Shown: positions 17,618-28,008, numbered from the stretch's first letter. The stretch is DNA of 64,000 bases from a bacterium (GCA_905221205.1 CAJNCG010000005.1:79523-143522), one strand, 5' to 3'. A program made the numbers and translations. The notes: a model not told the origin generated them from the sequence alone.

Positions 17618-18142
17618 ATGGCCCAAGATATAAAAAATGAAGAAGTAGAAGAAGTTCAAGAAGAGGAAGTTGTGGAAACAGCTGAAGAAACAACTCCTGA
17701 GAAGTCTGAGTTGGACTTGGCAAATGAACGTGCAGATGAGTTCGAAAACAAATACCTTCGCGCTCATGCAGAAATGCAAAATATCCAACGCCGTGCCAAT
17801 GAAGAGCGTCAAAATTTGCAACGTTACCGTAGCCAGGACTTGGCAAAAGCGATTCTCCCTTCTTTGGATAACCTAGAGCGTGCACTCGCAGTTGAAGGTT
17901 TGACAGATGATGTCAAAAAAGGATTGGAGATGGTGCAAGAAAGCTTGATTCACGCTTTGAAAGAAGAAGGAATCGAAGAAATCGCAGCTGATGGCGAATT
18001 TGACCATAACTACCATATGGCTATCCAAACTCTCCCGGCAGACGATGAACACCCAGCAGACACTATCGCTCAAGTCTTCCAAAAAGGCTACAAACTCCAT
18101 GATCGCATCCTACGCCCAGCCATGGTAGTGGTCTATAACTAG
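17618..18142 (+). CDS. grpE: Co-chaperone GrpE
   Basis: Nucleotide-exchange factor for DnaK. Start at ATG 17618 after AAAGGAGG gives 174 residues. It has an acidic disordered N-terminus, a long coiled coil (residues 35-100, including [19 protein letters not shown]) and the C-terminal beta-wing ([16 protein letters not shown]). Follows hrcA in the same operon. A 260-base spacer with folded RNA separates it from dnaK. Confidence 0.97.
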   Translation: MAQDIKNEEVEEVQEEEVVETAEETTPEKSELDLANERADEFENKYLRAHAEMQNIQRRANEERQNLQRYRSQDLAKAILPSLDNLERALAVEGLTDDVKKGLEMVQESLIHALKEEGIEEIAADGEFDHNYHMAIQTLPADDEHPADTIAQVFQKGYKLHDRILRPAMVVVYN

Positions 18143-18199
18143 GCAATAGAGCTAAAAAAACTTGTCCGAAATGACAATAAACTATGAAAGAAAGATAAA

Positions 18200-18360
18200 A
18201 AGCAAGCCGGAGGCTTGCAAGGAAGATATTGCCCGCCGTGGTGAAAGTTTCAGTAGCTTTTGCTACTGAAACAGGGGATTTTTGAGACAATAGGCTCAAA
18301 AGTAAGTGATGAAATCCCGTAGGGAGTTGCTCACGTCCCCACCACTTAAGGGGAATATCA
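18200..18360 (+). other. Folded multi-branch element in the grpE-dnaK spacer (candidate structured RNA)
   Basis: No open frame fits this spacer, but it folds as a closed set of helices. There is a hairpin GCAAGCC-GGA-GGCTTGC (18202-18218). An outer stem joins GATATT-G-CCC (18225-18234) with GGG-G-AATATC (18350-18359), and GTGGTG (18238-18243) pairs with CACCAC (18340-18345). Inside are a perfect 11-bp hairpin (18247-18257 with 18262-18272) and GGGATTT / AAATCCC (18275-18281, 18312-18318), which encloses TTTGAG / CTCAAA. It may be a cis-regulatory leader of dnaK, a processing site that sets dnaK abundance, or a miniature repeat. The helices are read from sequence; function is inference. Confidence 0.6.
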
Positions 18361-18387
18361 AAAAAATCAAAATTAGAATTAAAATAA

Positions 18388-20270
<1,883 letters not shown>

Positions 20271-20338
20271 GCGAGGTCGTTAAGAATGACTAATCACTAA
20301 GGTGCTTTGTCTAAATGTAGTAATGATAAAAAGAAATC

Positions 20339-20366
20339 CAGAGGTTGCAACCCAGCCTCTGTTTTT
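20339..20366 (+). terminator. Terminator before the DJ-1/PfpI gene
   Basis: CAGAGG / CCTCTG (20339-20344, 20356-20361) with TTTTT directly after. It would end dnaK transcription just before the next gene. Confidence 0.75.
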
Positions 20367-20389
20367 CGATAAAATAGAGGATGTTGCGT

Positions 20390-21022
20390 ATGAAAAAAGT
20401 ACTTTGTATCATTTATCCTAATTTTTCTCTTTATGAGATAACCACTTTAACGAGTACTTTAGCTCTGTCTTTTGATATCACGATTGATTATGTCGCTTCA
20501 GATCATTCGATGGTGGTCTCTGAGGATGGTTTGTCCTGTCAACCGACGAAAACATTCGATCAGATCCGTATAGAAGATTATTCTTGTGTGATTTTGCCAG
20601 GAATGGTAAATATAGGTCCTGCTCTACAAGATGAGAAATTGATCTCGTTTTTGAGAAGTCTTAATGAGCAAGATATACTAATTGCAGCCATTTCTTCAGC
20701 GCCCCTTTTATTGGCGAAAGCAGGCTTGTTGAACGACACGAAATTTACAGGTGGAATTTGGCAAAACTTCTTTGACTATTTTGAATTTCTTCCACGTGAG
20801 AATTTCCAACCGAAAGTTCTTTTCCAAGATAAACAAATCATTACGGCTATCGGTTTTGCACATCTAGAATTTGCAAGAAAAGTGATTCTTAGTCTAGGTT
20901 TGGCAGAGAATACGGACAACTATTTTAAAGAACAGAACGAGTATGCTGAAGAGGATTTGATATTTGCTCTATCAGATGAAGAGTTTAATCAAGTGAAGCA
21001 GAGTATAGAAAACAGCCTCTAA
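20390..21022 (+). CDS. DJ-1/PfpI family protein, putative nucleophile Cys replaced by Ser
   Basis: 210 residues from ATG 20390, which has AGAGG at the right distance; an ATG at 20381 abuts that site. The class I amidotransferase-like fold of DJ-1/PfpI proteins is recognisable: MKKVLCIIYPNFSLYEI with the conserved Glu16, VILPGMVNIG, and the nucleophile elbow. Where most relatives read AIC-x-G/A-P, this one reads AISSAP, so Ser102 stands at the Cys position. It may be a glyoxalase, chaperone or redox sensor that lost or changed chemistry. It lies between dnaK and dnaJ, a stress setting. Confidence 0.8.
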   Translation: MKKVLCIIYPNFSLYEITTLTSTLALSFDITIDYVASDHSMVVSEDGLSCQPTKTFDQIRIEDYSCVILPGMVNIGPALQDEKLISFLRSLNEQDILIAAISSAPLLLAKAGLLNDTKFTGGIWQNFFDYFEFLPRENFQPKVLFQDKQIITAIGFAHLEFARKVILSLGLAENTDNYFKEQNEYAEEDLIFALSDEEFNQVKQSIENSL

Positions 21023-21056
21023 AGATTTACATGAAAATTATAGAAAGGAACAAAGA

Positions 21057-21206
21057 GTGTTCGTAATTGAACACGGGTTCCAAAATTTCTTACTCAATAT
21101 AAAAGAAAGGAATTGAACCCGACCTAAATTCTCGGAAAAAGATAAATCTGCCTAGGAGCATCGCTCCAGCGTCAGATTTCCTATTTTTCAGTCGAATTTT
21201 ACGGTC
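21057..21206 (+). other. Folded leader upstream of dnaJ
   Basis: Consecutive helices fill the spacer. GTGTTC / GAACAC (21057-21062, 21069-21074) comes first. Next CGGGTTC / GAACCCG (21074-21080, 21115-21121) encloses TTTCTT / AAGAAA. Last is a long imperfect hairpin from 21121 to 21206 with GACC / GGTC at the base, AAATCTG / CAGATTT (21144-21150, 21173-21179) in the middle and GGAGC-ATC-GCTCC at the tip. It ends 12 bases before the dnaJ ATG, where no ribosome site is evident. It may be a translational control element, an RNase site or a miniature repeat. Confidence 0.6.
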
Positions 21207-21218
21207 TTGGTATCTTGT

Positions 21219-22355
21219 ATGAACAATACTGAATTTTATGATCGTCTGGGGGTGTCAAAAAACGCTTCGGCAGACGAGATCAAAAAGGCTTATCGTAAGC
21301 TTTCGAAAAAATACCACCCAGATATCAACAAGGAGCCTGGTGCTGAGGAAAAGTACAAGGAAGTTCAAGAAGCCTATGAGACTTTGAGTGACGACCAAAA
21401 ACGGGCTGCCTATGACCAATATGGTGCTGCTGGTGCCAACGGTGGCTTTGGTGGTGCTGGCGGTTTCGGCGGCTTTGACGGGGCAGGTGGCTTCGGTGGT
21501 TTTGAGGATATTTTCTCAAGTTTCTTTGGCGGTGGTGGTGCTTCGCGCAATCCAAACGCTCCTCGCCAAGGGGATGACCTCCAGTATCGTGTGAATTTGA
21601 CCTTTGAAGAAGCTATTTTTGGAGCTGAAAAAGAAGTTAAATACAACCGTGAAGCAAGCTGTCGTACATGTAATGGCTCTGGTGCTAAGCCAGGAACAAG
21701 TCCAGTCACTTGTGGACGCTGTCATGGAGCTGGTGTCATTAACGTTGATACGCAGACTCCTCTTGGTATGATGCGTCGCCAAGTAACCTGTGATGTCTGT
21801 CATGGTCGTGGAAAAGAAATCAAAGATCCATGTACAACCTGTCATGGAACAGGTCATGAAAAACAAGCTCATAGCGTACATGTGAAGATTCCTGCTGGTG
21901 TGGAAACAGGTCAACAAATTCGCCTCGCTGGTCAAGGTGAAGCAGGCTTTAACGGTGGACCTTATGGGGACTTGTATGTAGTAGTTTCTGTGGAAGCTAG
22001 CGACAAGTTTGAACGTGAAGGAACTACTATCTTCTACAATCTCAACCTCAACTTTGTCCAAGCAGCTCTTGGTGATACCGTTGATATTCCAACTGTTCAT
22101 GGTGATGTTGAATTGGTTATCCCAGAGGGAACTCAGACTGGTAAGAAATTCCGCCTACGTGGTAAGGGGGCTCCGAGCCTTCGTGGTGGTGCAGTTGGTG
22201 ACCAATATGTTACCGTTAATGTCGTGACTCCGACAGGCTTGAACGACCGCCAAAAAGCAGCATTGAAAGAATTTGCAGCTGCTGGTGATTTAAAAGTCAA
22301 TCCAAAGAAAAAGGGCTTCTTTGACCATATTAAAGATGCCTTTGAAGGAGAATAA
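21219..22355 (+). CDS. dnaJ: Chaperone DnaJ (Hsp40)
   Basis: Co-chaperone that delivers substrates to DnaK and stimulates its ATPase. From ATG 21219 it has 378 residues. The J-domain has HPD at residues 33-35, followed by a Gly/Phe-rich linker (about 70-110), four CxxCxGxG-type zinc motifs ([32 protein letters not shown]) and the C-terminal substrate domains. A TTG at 21207 is in frame but gives a non-conserved extension. No Shine-Dalgarno sequence is visible before either start. It follows the folded leader and ends in a strong terminator. Confidence 0.98.
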   Translation: MNNTEFYDRLGVSKNASADEIKKAYRKLSKKYHPDINKEPGAEEKYKEVQEAYETLSDDQKRAAYDQYGAAGANGGFGGAGGFGGFDGAGGFGGFEDIFSSFFGGGGASRNPNAPRQGDDLQYRVNLTFEEAIFGAEKEVKYNREASCRTCNGSGAKPGTSPVTCGRCHGAGVINVDTQTPLGMMRRQVTCDVCHGRGKEIKDPCTTCHGTGHEKQAHSVHVKIPAGVETGQQIRLAGQGEAGFNGGPYGDLYVVVSVEASDKFEREGTTIFYNLNLNFVQAALGDTVDIPTVHGDVELVIPEGTQTGKKFRLRGKGAPSLRGGAVGDQYVTVNVVTPTGLNDRQKAALKEFAAAGDLKVNPKKKGFFDHIKDAFEGE

Positions 22356-22387
22356 AGTAAAAAGAGCCACTCGGCTCTTTTTACTTT
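22354..22387 (+). terminator. Terminator of dnaJ
   Basis: 15-bp perfect stem from AAAGTAAAAAGAGCC to GGCTCTTTTTACTTT with a 4-base loop. The T-run lies in the 3' arm. Confidence 0.92.
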
Positions 22388-22401
22388 ATAGATTTTTTAA
22401 A

Positions 22402-22532
22402 ACTTTCCTTAAGTAATGACGGACGGTAGCGACCTTCTTCGAAGTTCCATACCTAAACTTTGAGCCTAGGTCTCAAAGTTTCCGAACACCTGAAACCAAA
22501 CTATTTCAGGTGTTTTCATTACGGCGGAAAGT
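22402..22532. other. Closed multi-hairpin element downstream of dnaJ
   Basis: A 131-base element lies between the dnaJ terminator and the terminator of the convergent HIT operon. An outer stem ACTTTCC / GGAAAGT (22402-22408, 22526-22532) continues as TAATG / CATTA. Inside are GGTA / TACC with CTTC / GAAG, a 10-bp hairpin AAACTTTGAG / CTCAAAGTTT (22455-22464, 22472-22481) and an 11-bp hairpin AACACCTGAAA / TTTCAGGTGTT (22485-22495, 22504-22514). There is no coding frame. The form fits a mobile miniature repeat or a small RNA; I cannot assign the strand. Confidence 0.55.
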
Positions 22533-22612
22533 CTTCGATTTAGTTGTGAAATGGTGAATGAGTTGTCTAAATTGTGATGTATAGTTGATGGGATATAACT
22601 TGTTTACGTTTT

Positions 22613-22636
22613 AAAAAGAGCCGTCAGGCTCTTTTT
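22613..22636 (-). terminator. Terminator of the HIT operon
   Basis: AAAAAGAGCC-GTCA-GGCTCTTTTT, symmetric; it overlaps the stop codon of the minus-strand gene. Confidence 0.85.
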
Positions 22637-22922
22637 ACTTATCTTCGAGTTCCTGCATTTCTTTGATCACAGCTAGTCTAGTCTGGATATCTTTTTCCAA
22701 GACCTTAAACTTGTAAGTCAGGTCTTCTTGGTATTCCTTAAGCAGTTCTTTTTGTTGGTCGATGATTTGCAGGCTGTTTTGGATAATATCCACATCGTCC
22801 TTGATAGCTTGAACGCGGTCAGTCGTATTCAAGACTTCATCTGTGATGGCTTGGCGATTTTTTGTGACCAAATAACTTCCTGCTGCAGCTCCTGCAAATA
22901 GCAGTAGATTAGATAATTTCAT
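22635..22922 (-). CDS. Small membrane-anchored coiled-coil protein (unknown function)
   Basis: 95 residues: one N-terminal membrane helix (LLLFAGAAAGSYLV, residues 6-19) followed by a long charged helix rich in Asp, Gln, Lys and Leu up to the end, probably a coiled coil facing the cytoplasm. It starts 9 bases after the hit stop codon and shares its operon and terminator. Similar small proteins follow hit in related streptococci as I recall them. YtxH-like by shape, but not confidently so. Confidence 0.7.
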   Translation of the reverse strand: MKLSNLLLFAGAAAGSYLVTKNRQAITDEVLNTTDRVQAIKDDVDIIQNSLQIIDQQKELLKEYQEDLTYKFKVLEKDIQTRLAVIKEMQELEDK

Positions 22923-22931
22923 GGCAACTCC

Positions 22932-23342
22932 TTAGGCGTTTTTGATAGTTTCAGCGACTTGAGCAAGTTTGTCAAAGTCTGGTTCGTGTGCGATAAAATC
23001 AATCTTGAGGTCATCGTCCGCACTGTAGCGAGGTACGAGGTGAACGTGGGTATGAAAGACTGTTTGCCCTGCGATTTCTTCACAGTTGGCAATGATATTC
23101 ATGCCAGCAGCCTTGGTAGCTTTCATGACTTTTTGAGCTACTTTTGGCACTTGGGCAAAGAGTTGGCTGGCGCTAGTAGCGTCCATTTCCAAAAGATTGC
23201 GATAGTGCTCTTTTGGTACGACCAAGGTGTGTCCTGGTGTTACTTGAGAGATATCAAGAAAGGCAAGAACCTGCTCATCTTCATATACTTTTGAAGCAGG
23301 AATTTCCCCTGCGATGATTTTACAAAAAATGCAATCTGACAT
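22932..23342 (-). CDS. hit: HIT-family nucleotide hydrolase/transferase
   Basis: 136-residue histidine-triad protein of the Hint/PKCI branch, which hydrolyses adenosine phosphoramidates or related nucleotides in the cytosol. It shows the N-terminal CIFCKIIAGEIPASKVYED segment and the catalytic triad HTHVHL (residues 96-101). First gene of a two-gene minus-strand operon, divergent from the ecsAB-like pair with only 67 bases between them. Confidence 0.95.
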   Translation of the reverse strand: MSDCIFCKIIAGEIPASKVYEDEQVLAFLDISQVTPGHTLVVPKEHYRNLLEMDATSASQLFAQVPKVAQKVMKATKAAGMNIIANCEEIAGQTVFHTHVHLVPRYSADDDLKIDFIAHEPDFDKLAQVAETIKNA

Positions 23343-23409
23343 AAAATCTACCTCTACTGTATTGAATTTTGATATAATATAGCTACATTATACCAGATTT
23401 GGAGAAAAT

Positions 23410-24141
23410 ATGTTAGAAATTAAAAACCTGACAGGTGGCTATGTTCATGTACCTGTCTTGAAAGATGTGTCCTTTACAGTTGAAAGTGGGCAGTTAGTCG
23501 GTCTGATTGGTCTCAATGGTGCTGGAAAATCGACGACCATCAATGAAATTATCGGTCTGTTGACACCTTATAGTGGCTCCATCAATATCAATGGCCTGAC
23601 ACTGCAAGGAGATGCGACAACCTACCGCAAGCAGATTGGCTACATTCCTGAGACACCTAGTCTGTATGAGGAATTGACCCTCAGAGAGCATATCGAAACG
23701 GTTGCTATGGCTTATGGTATTGAGCAGAAAGTGGCTTTTGATCGAGTAGAACCTTTGTTAAAAATGTTCCGTCTGGACCAGAAATTGGACTGGTTCCCAG
23801 TTCATTTTTCAAAAGGGATGAAGCAGAAGGTCATGATTATCTGTGCTTTTGTGGTGGACCCGAGTCTCTTCATCGTGGATGAGCCTTTCCTTGGTCTCGA
23901 TCCGCTTGCGATTTCTGACTTGATTCAGCTTTTGAAAGTGGAGAAGCAAAAGGGTAAGTCCATTCTCATGAGTACCCACGTGCTGGATTCAGCGGAGAAG
24001 ATGTGTGATGCCTTTGTCATTCTCCACAAGGGAGAGGTGCGTGCTAAGGGAAATCTGGCTCAACTACGCGAAGCCTTTGATATGCCTGAGGCTGGTTTAA
24101 ATGACATTTACTTGGCTCTGACCAAAGAGGAGGACCTATGA
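23410..24141 (+). CDS. ecsA: ABC transporter ATPase, EcsA-like
   Basis: ATP-binding subunit (243 residues) with Walker A GLNGAGKST (residues 34-42), signature FSKGMKQK (variant of LSGGQ) and Walker B LFIVDEPFLGLDP. The KGM-type signature and overall form match EcsA, which with EcsB affects protein secretion, peptide uptake and intramembrane proteolysis in Bacillus. Overlaps the permease gene by 4 bases (ATGA). An extended -10 (TGATATAAT, TATAAT 23373-23378) precedes it. Confidence 0.88.
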   Translation: MLEIKNLTGGYVHVPVLKDVSFTVESGQLVGLIGLNGAGKSTTINEIIGLLTPYSGSININGLTLQGDATTYRKQIGYIPETPSLYEELTLREHIETVAMAYGIEQKVAFDRVEPLLKMFRLDQKLDWFPVHFSKGMKQKVMIICAFVVDPSLFIVDEPFLGLDPLAISDLIQLLKVEKQKGKSILMSTHVLDSAEKMCDAFVILHKGEVRAKGNLAQLREAFDMPEAGLNDIYLALTKEEDL

Positions 24142-25187
24142 AAGACTTGTTTTTAAAGAGAAAGCAGGCTTTTCGTAAGGAGTGTCTTGGTTATTTGCGT
24201 TATGTTCTCAATGACCACTTTGTCTTGTTCCTGCTTGTCCTGCTGGGCTTTCTAGCCTACCAGTACAGTCAACTCTTGCAACATTTTCCTGAAAATCATT
24301 GGCCTATCCTTTTGTTTGTAGGAATTACCTCTGTTTTACTTTTGCTTTGGGGTGGAATTGCTACTTATATGGAGGCACCTGACAAGCTCTTTCTCTTGGT
24401 TGGAGAAGAGGAAATCAAGCTCCATCTTAAGCGTCAAACTGGCATTTCCCTAGTCTTTTGGCTCTTTATCCAGTCCCTTTTCTTGCTTTTGTTTGCCCCC
24501 CTATTTTTAGCCATGGGTTCTGGCTTGCTAGTTTTTCTGGTCTATGTGCTCCTATTGGGTGTAGGGAAATATCTGCTCTTTCGTCAAAAGGCCAGTAAAT
24601 TTTTTACTGAATCTGGAATGGACTGGGACTATGTTATTTCCCAAGAAAGCAAGCGCAAGCAAGTTTTGCTTCGTTTCTTTGCTCTCTTTACCCAGGTCAA
24701 GGGAATTTCAAACAGCGTCAAGCGTCGTGCCTATCTGGACTTTATCCTAAGGGCTGTTCAGAAGGTGCCTGGGAAGATTTGGCAAAATCTCTATCTGCGT
24801 TCTTATTTGCGAAATGGAGACCTCTGTGCCCTTAGTCTCCGTTTGCTATTGCTTTCCATACTGGCGCAGGTTTTTATCGAGCAAGCTTGGATTGCGACAG
24901 CAGTGGTAGTTCTCTTTAACTACCTCTTGATCTTCCAGTTGCTGGCCCTCTATCACGCCTTTGACTACCAGTATTTGACCCAACTCTTTCCACTAGACAA
25001 GGGGCAAAAGGAAAAAGGCTTGCAGGCGGTAGTCCGAGGATTGACCAGTTTGGTCTTAGTAGTGGAATTAGTTGTTGGGTTGATTACCTTCCAGGAAAAA
25101 CTAGCCCTTCTAGCCTTACTGGGTGCAGGTTTGGTTTTACTAGTCTTGTATCTACCTTATCAGGTGAAACGTCAGATGCAGGACTAA
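24138..25187 (+). CDS. ecsB: ABC transporter permease, EcsB-like
   Basis: 349 residues with about eight membrane helices: pairs near 30-75 and 105-145, and groups near 230-265 and 295-340. A basic loop lies near residues 150-220. It matches EcsB in partner, order and length, though EcsB proteins are somewhat longer in Bacillus. It would pair with the upstream ATPase. Substrate unknown. Confidence 0.85.
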   Translation: MKDLFLKRKQAFRKECLGYLRYVLNDHFVLFLLVLLGFLAYQYSQLLQHFPENHWPILLFVGITSVLLLLWGGIATYMEAPDKLFLLVGEEEIKLHLKRQTGISLVFWLFIQSLFLLLFAPLFLAMGSGLLVFLVYVLLLGVGKYLLFRQKASKFFTESGMDWDYVISQESKRKQVLLRFFALFTQVKGISNSVKRRAYLDFILRAVQKVPGKIWQNLYLRSYLRNGDLCALSLRLLLLSILAQVFIEQAWIATAVVVLFNYLLIFQLLALYHAFDYQYLTQLFPLDKGQKEKGLQAVVRGLTSLVLVVELVVGLITFQEKLALLALLGAGLVLLVLYLPYQVKRQMQD

Positions 25188-25205
25188 CATTGCTTATATG
25201 AAACA

Positions 25206-25244
25206 AAAAAGAAGTTGAGTTCAATCTGTCTCAGCTTCTTTTAT
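25206..25244. terminator. Bidirectional terminator between ecsB and blpT
   Basis: Stem AAGAAGTTGAG / CTCAGCTTCTT with A-run before and T-run after; it serves the two convergent genes. Confidence 0.85.
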
Positions 25245-25247
25245 TTT

Positions 25248-25577
25248 CTACAAGATAATGGTTGGTCCGTAGAGACTCAACTTGGTCTTGACTTGGTCAA
25301 AGTGGAAGCGGTCATAGGCCCGCCAAGCGGCGCGAGTAGGAGCATCTGGATTGAGAGCGCTGAGTCCCATGAGAAGACTGGAAGTCTGGTAAAATTTTTC
25401 CAATTCAATCAAGACTCGATTATCCACTGTCTCAGCCTTGGCTAGAAAGCTAAGAATAGAGTTTAATTGCTCCTGAAAGCGGACGTCGTCAGCGGTTGCC
25501 TGTTTGCATGCTTGGTAGGCTTTGTTTAAGTCAGTAATCAAAGTCTGAGCTCTTTTGATGGGGTCTGTATCTGTCAT
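25248..25577 (-). CDS. blpT: BlpT, blp-regulon protein
   Basis: 109 residues, soluble, mostly helical, with Asp/Gln-rich N-terminus (DPIKRAQTLITDLNKAYQAC) and a C-terminal ALNPDAPTRAAWRAYDRFHFDQVKTKL segment. I recognise it as BlpT, the conserved gene at the regulatory end of the pneumococcal blp locus; its biochemical role is unknown. It reads away from blpRH and has a BlpR-type direct repeat in its promoter (25676-25706). RBS AAAGGAGG. Identification by recall of sequence and position. Confidence 0.8.
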   Translation of the reverse strand: MTDTDPIKRAQTLITDLNKAYQACKQATADDVRFQEQLNSILSFLAKAETVDNRVLIELEKFYQTSSLLMGLSALNPDAPTRAAWRAYDRFHFDQVKTKLSLYGPTIIL

Positions 25578-25639
25578 GAGAATTCCTCCTTTAATCTGTG
25601 TGCCAGTCTTACCTCTAGCGATTGTGTTTTGATACTGTT

Positions 25640-25706
25640 AGTCTATCACTTTTATCTCCTTTTTCACCATAAAATCTTTAATTGCCCTTGAAATTTCCTG
25701 AATGGT
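25640..25706 (-). promoter_or_regulatory. BlpR-type direct repeat and -10 of blpT
   Basis: Read on the minus strand: ACCATTCAG (25706-25698), 12 bases, GCAATTAAAG (25685-25676), so the two half sites start 21 bases apart as in ComE/BlpR LytTR boxes. A -10 TAGACT (25645-25640) follows after exactly 30 bases. The same 30-base gap occurs at the two boxes at 28.5 and 29.0 kb, which supports all three. Confidence 0.82.
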
Positions 25707-25724
25707 ACTGTTAAGATTTTATGA

Positions 25725-25730
25725 TAAAAT
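25725..25730 (+). promoter_or_regulatory. Putative blpRH promoter (extended -10)
   Basis: TGATAAAAT, an extended -10, about 140 bases before blpR and just beyond the blpT box. The leader 25740-25860 holds no gene; the blpS gene found at this place in pneumococcus cannot fit here. Confidence 0.5.
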
Positions 25731-25872
25731 AGTTGTAAGATTATCATGCTTATTTGAGGAACAAGCTACCTTTCAGGAGCTTTGAAGGCCTATTTAAGAT
25801 TTGGTGGGCTTGTGTCAGAGTATTTTTGCTATTCTCTTTTTAGGAAGAAATTGAAACAAGGGGAGTAAGAAG

Positions 25873-26610
25873 ATGAGAATATTTGTTTTAGAAGATGATT
25901 TTTCCCAGCAGACTAGGATTGAAACGACGATTGAGAAACTCTTGAAGGAACATCATATCATTCCCAGTTCTTTTGAGGTCTTTGGCAAGCCAGACCAACT
26001 GCTGGCAGAGGTGCATGAGAAGGGGGCGCATCAGCTATTCTTTTTGGACATTGAGATTCGAAATGAGGAGATGAAGGGTCTAGAGGTAGCTAGAAAGATT
26101 CGGGATCGGGATCCGTATGCTCTCATCGTCTTTGTGACGACTCACTCGGAGTTTATGCCCCTGTCCTTTCGCTACCAAGTGTCTGCTTTGGACTACATTG
26201 ATAAGGCCCTTTCGGCAGAGGAGTTTGAATCTCGGATCAAGACAGCCCTCCTCTATGCCAATAGTCAAGATAGTAAGAGCCTGGCGGAAGATTGCTTTTA
26301 CTTTAAATCAAAATTTGCCCAATTCCAGTATCCTTTTAAAGAGGTTTACTATCTCGAAACGTCGCCCAGAGCCCATCGTGTTATTCTCTATACTAAGACG
26401 GACAGGCTGGAATTTACAGCGAGTTTAGAGGAGGTTTTCAAGCAGGAACCCCGTCTCTTGCAGTGCCATCGCTCTTTTCTCATCAATCCTGCCAATGTAG
26501 TTCGTTTGGATAAGAAAGAAAAACTCCTTTTCTTTCCCAATGGAGGAAGCTGTATGATAGCGCGTTATAAGGTCAGGGAAGTGTCTGAGGCTATTAATAA
26601 CTTACACTGA
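25873..26610 (+). CDS. blpR: BlpR, LytTR-family response regulator
   Basis: 245 residues: receiver domain (1-125) with acidic pocket LEDD, phospho-acceptor Asp59 in FFLDIEI and Lys in DYIDKALS, then a LytTR DNA-binding domain (about 140-240, YYLETSPRAHRVILY, CHRSFLINPANV). It is the regulator of the bacteriocin (blp) regulon, activated by the kinase next door, and should bind the paired half sites listed in this window. RBS GGGGAG. blpH starts 13 bases after its stop. Confidence 0.93.
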   Translation: MRIFVLEDDFSQQTRIETTIEKLLKEHHIIPSSFEVFGKPDQLLAEVHEKGAHQLFFLDIEIRNEEMKGLEVARKIRDRDPYALIVFVTTHSEFMPLSFRYQVSALDYIDKALSAEEFESRIKTALLYANSQDSKSLAEDCFYFKSKFAQFQYPFKEVYYLETSPRAHRVILYTKTDRLEFTASLEEVFKQEPRLLQCHRSFLINPANVVRLDKKEKLLFFPNGGSCMIARYKVREVSEAINNLH

Positions 26611-26623
26611 GTGAGGTAATGTA

Positions 26624-27973
26624 ATGGAAATAGTTTGGAAGATAGTATATTCATTTTTGATAGTTGGATTGGAATTGTTTATATTTTTTAAGGTGGATGG
26701 AATTGTTCTAACTCTGGAGAGATTTTTTAAAGCTTTTCTTTTTAAGTTACTTTTAGCAGTCGTTTTTGTAACGATTAACTATATAGTAGGAAATACTTAC
26801 CTATCTTATTTTACGGAACCATTGTACGGTATAGGCTTGTCTTTCTTATTGTTAAGAGGGTTTCCTAAAAAACTCCTTTTCTTTTATGGTCTCTTTCCAA
26901 TGATATTGGTGAATCTCTTTTATAGAGGTATTTCTTATTTTGTGCTTCCATTTTTGGGACAAGGGCAAGTACATGATGATTACTCTTTGATTTGGTTGTG
27001 TATAATAATTTTCAATTTCTTCATTTCTCTAGCTTTTTTGAAATGGTTGAACTATGATTTTACTAGTTTGAGAAAGGAGATTCTCGATAAAGCTTTTCAA
27101 AAGTCCCTTACTAAGATTAACTGGATAATGGGGGCCTACTTTCTAGTCATGGAAAATCTGTCTTACTTTGAATATGTATACGATATCCAATCAAAGACTG
27201 TTCGTCATCTCATCCTAGTCTTTTACCTCCTCTTTTTTATGGGGATTGTCAAGAAATTGGATACCTATTTGAAGGACAAACTCCATGAGAGATTGGACCA
27301 AGAGCAGGCCTTGCGCTACAGAGATATAGAACGCTATAGTCGGCATATAGAGGAACTTTACAAGGAAGTGCGGAGTTTTCGCCATGACTACACCAACCTC
27401 TTAACCAGCTTACGTCTGGGCATTGAAGAGGAGGATATGGAGCAGATAAAAGAGGTCTACGACTCGGTCTTAAAGGATTCTAGTGAGAAATTGCAGGACA
27501 ATAAATATGACCTTGGTAGATTGGTGAATATTCGGGACCGTGCCCTCAAAAGTCTTCTAGCTGGAAAATTTCTAAAAGCAAGAGATAAGAAGATTGTATT
27601 TAATGTCGAAGTTCCTGAGGAGATTCAGGTAGAGGGGATGAGCCTGCTTGATTTTCTAACCATTGTGTCTATCCTTTGTGACAATGCTATTGAAGCTAGT
27701 GTAGAGGCCAGTCAACCTCATGTTTCAATCGCCTTTTTAAAAAATGGAGAACAGGAGACCTTTATTATTGAAAACTCTATCAAAGAAGAGGGTATCGATA
27801 TTTCTGAAATCTTCTCCTTTGGAGCAAGTTCTAAAGGGGAGGAGAGAGGAGTTGGTCTCTATACCGTCATGAAGATTGTGGAAAGCCATCCCAATACCAG
27901 CCTGAATACTACCTGTCAAAATCAAGTCTTTCGTCAGGTTTTAACGGTTCACTTGCTGCCGGTTGCTCATTAG
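26624..27973 (+). CDS. blpH: BlpH, peptide-pheromone sensor histidine kinase (HPK10)
   Basis: 449 residues with six to seven N-terminal membrane helices (to about residue 210), a coiled linker, the HPK10-type phospho-acceptor SFRHDYTNLL (His254), the N box CDNAIEAS and a degenerate G box (GVGLYTVMKIVE). In pneumococcus it senses the secreted peptide BlpC. No blpC gene is present in this window, so it would have to respond to pheromone made by other cells or to cross-talk. Intact over its full length, with no frameshift. Confidence 0.92.
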   Translation: MEIVWKIVYSFLIVGLELFIFFKVDGIVLTLERFFKAFLFKLLLAVVFVTINYIVGNTYLSYFTEPLYGIGLSFLLLRGFPKKLLFFYGLFPMILVNLFYRGISYFVLPFLGQGQVHDDYSLIWLCIIIFNFFISLAFLKWLNYDFTSLRKEILDKAFQKSLTKINWIMGAYFLVMENLSYFEYVYDIQSKTVRHLILVFYLLFFMGIVKKLDTYLKDKLHERLDQEQALRYRDIERYSRHIEELYKEVRSFRHDYTNLLTSLRLGIEEEDMEQIKEVYDSVLKDSSEKLQDNKYDLGRLVNIRDRALKSLLAGKFLKARDKKIVFNVEVPEEIQVEGMSLLDFLTIVSILCDNAIEASVEASQPHVSIAFLKNGEQETFIIENSIKEEGIDISEIFSFGASSKGEERGVGLYTVMKIVESHPNTSLNTTCQNQVFRQVLTVHLLPVAH

Positions 27974-28008
27974 AGAATTTGTGAAAAAAGAATTGGCAGA
28001 AGTTAACA

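Noticed and set aside
21516..22100. 194-codon minus-strand frame inside dnaJ
   Set aside because: Composition mirrors the biased dnaJ codons; no start signal; dnaJ is complete on the plus strand.
25740..25872. Truncated blpS between blpT and blpR
   Set aside because: Gap of under 300 bases without any LytTR-like reading frame on either strand.
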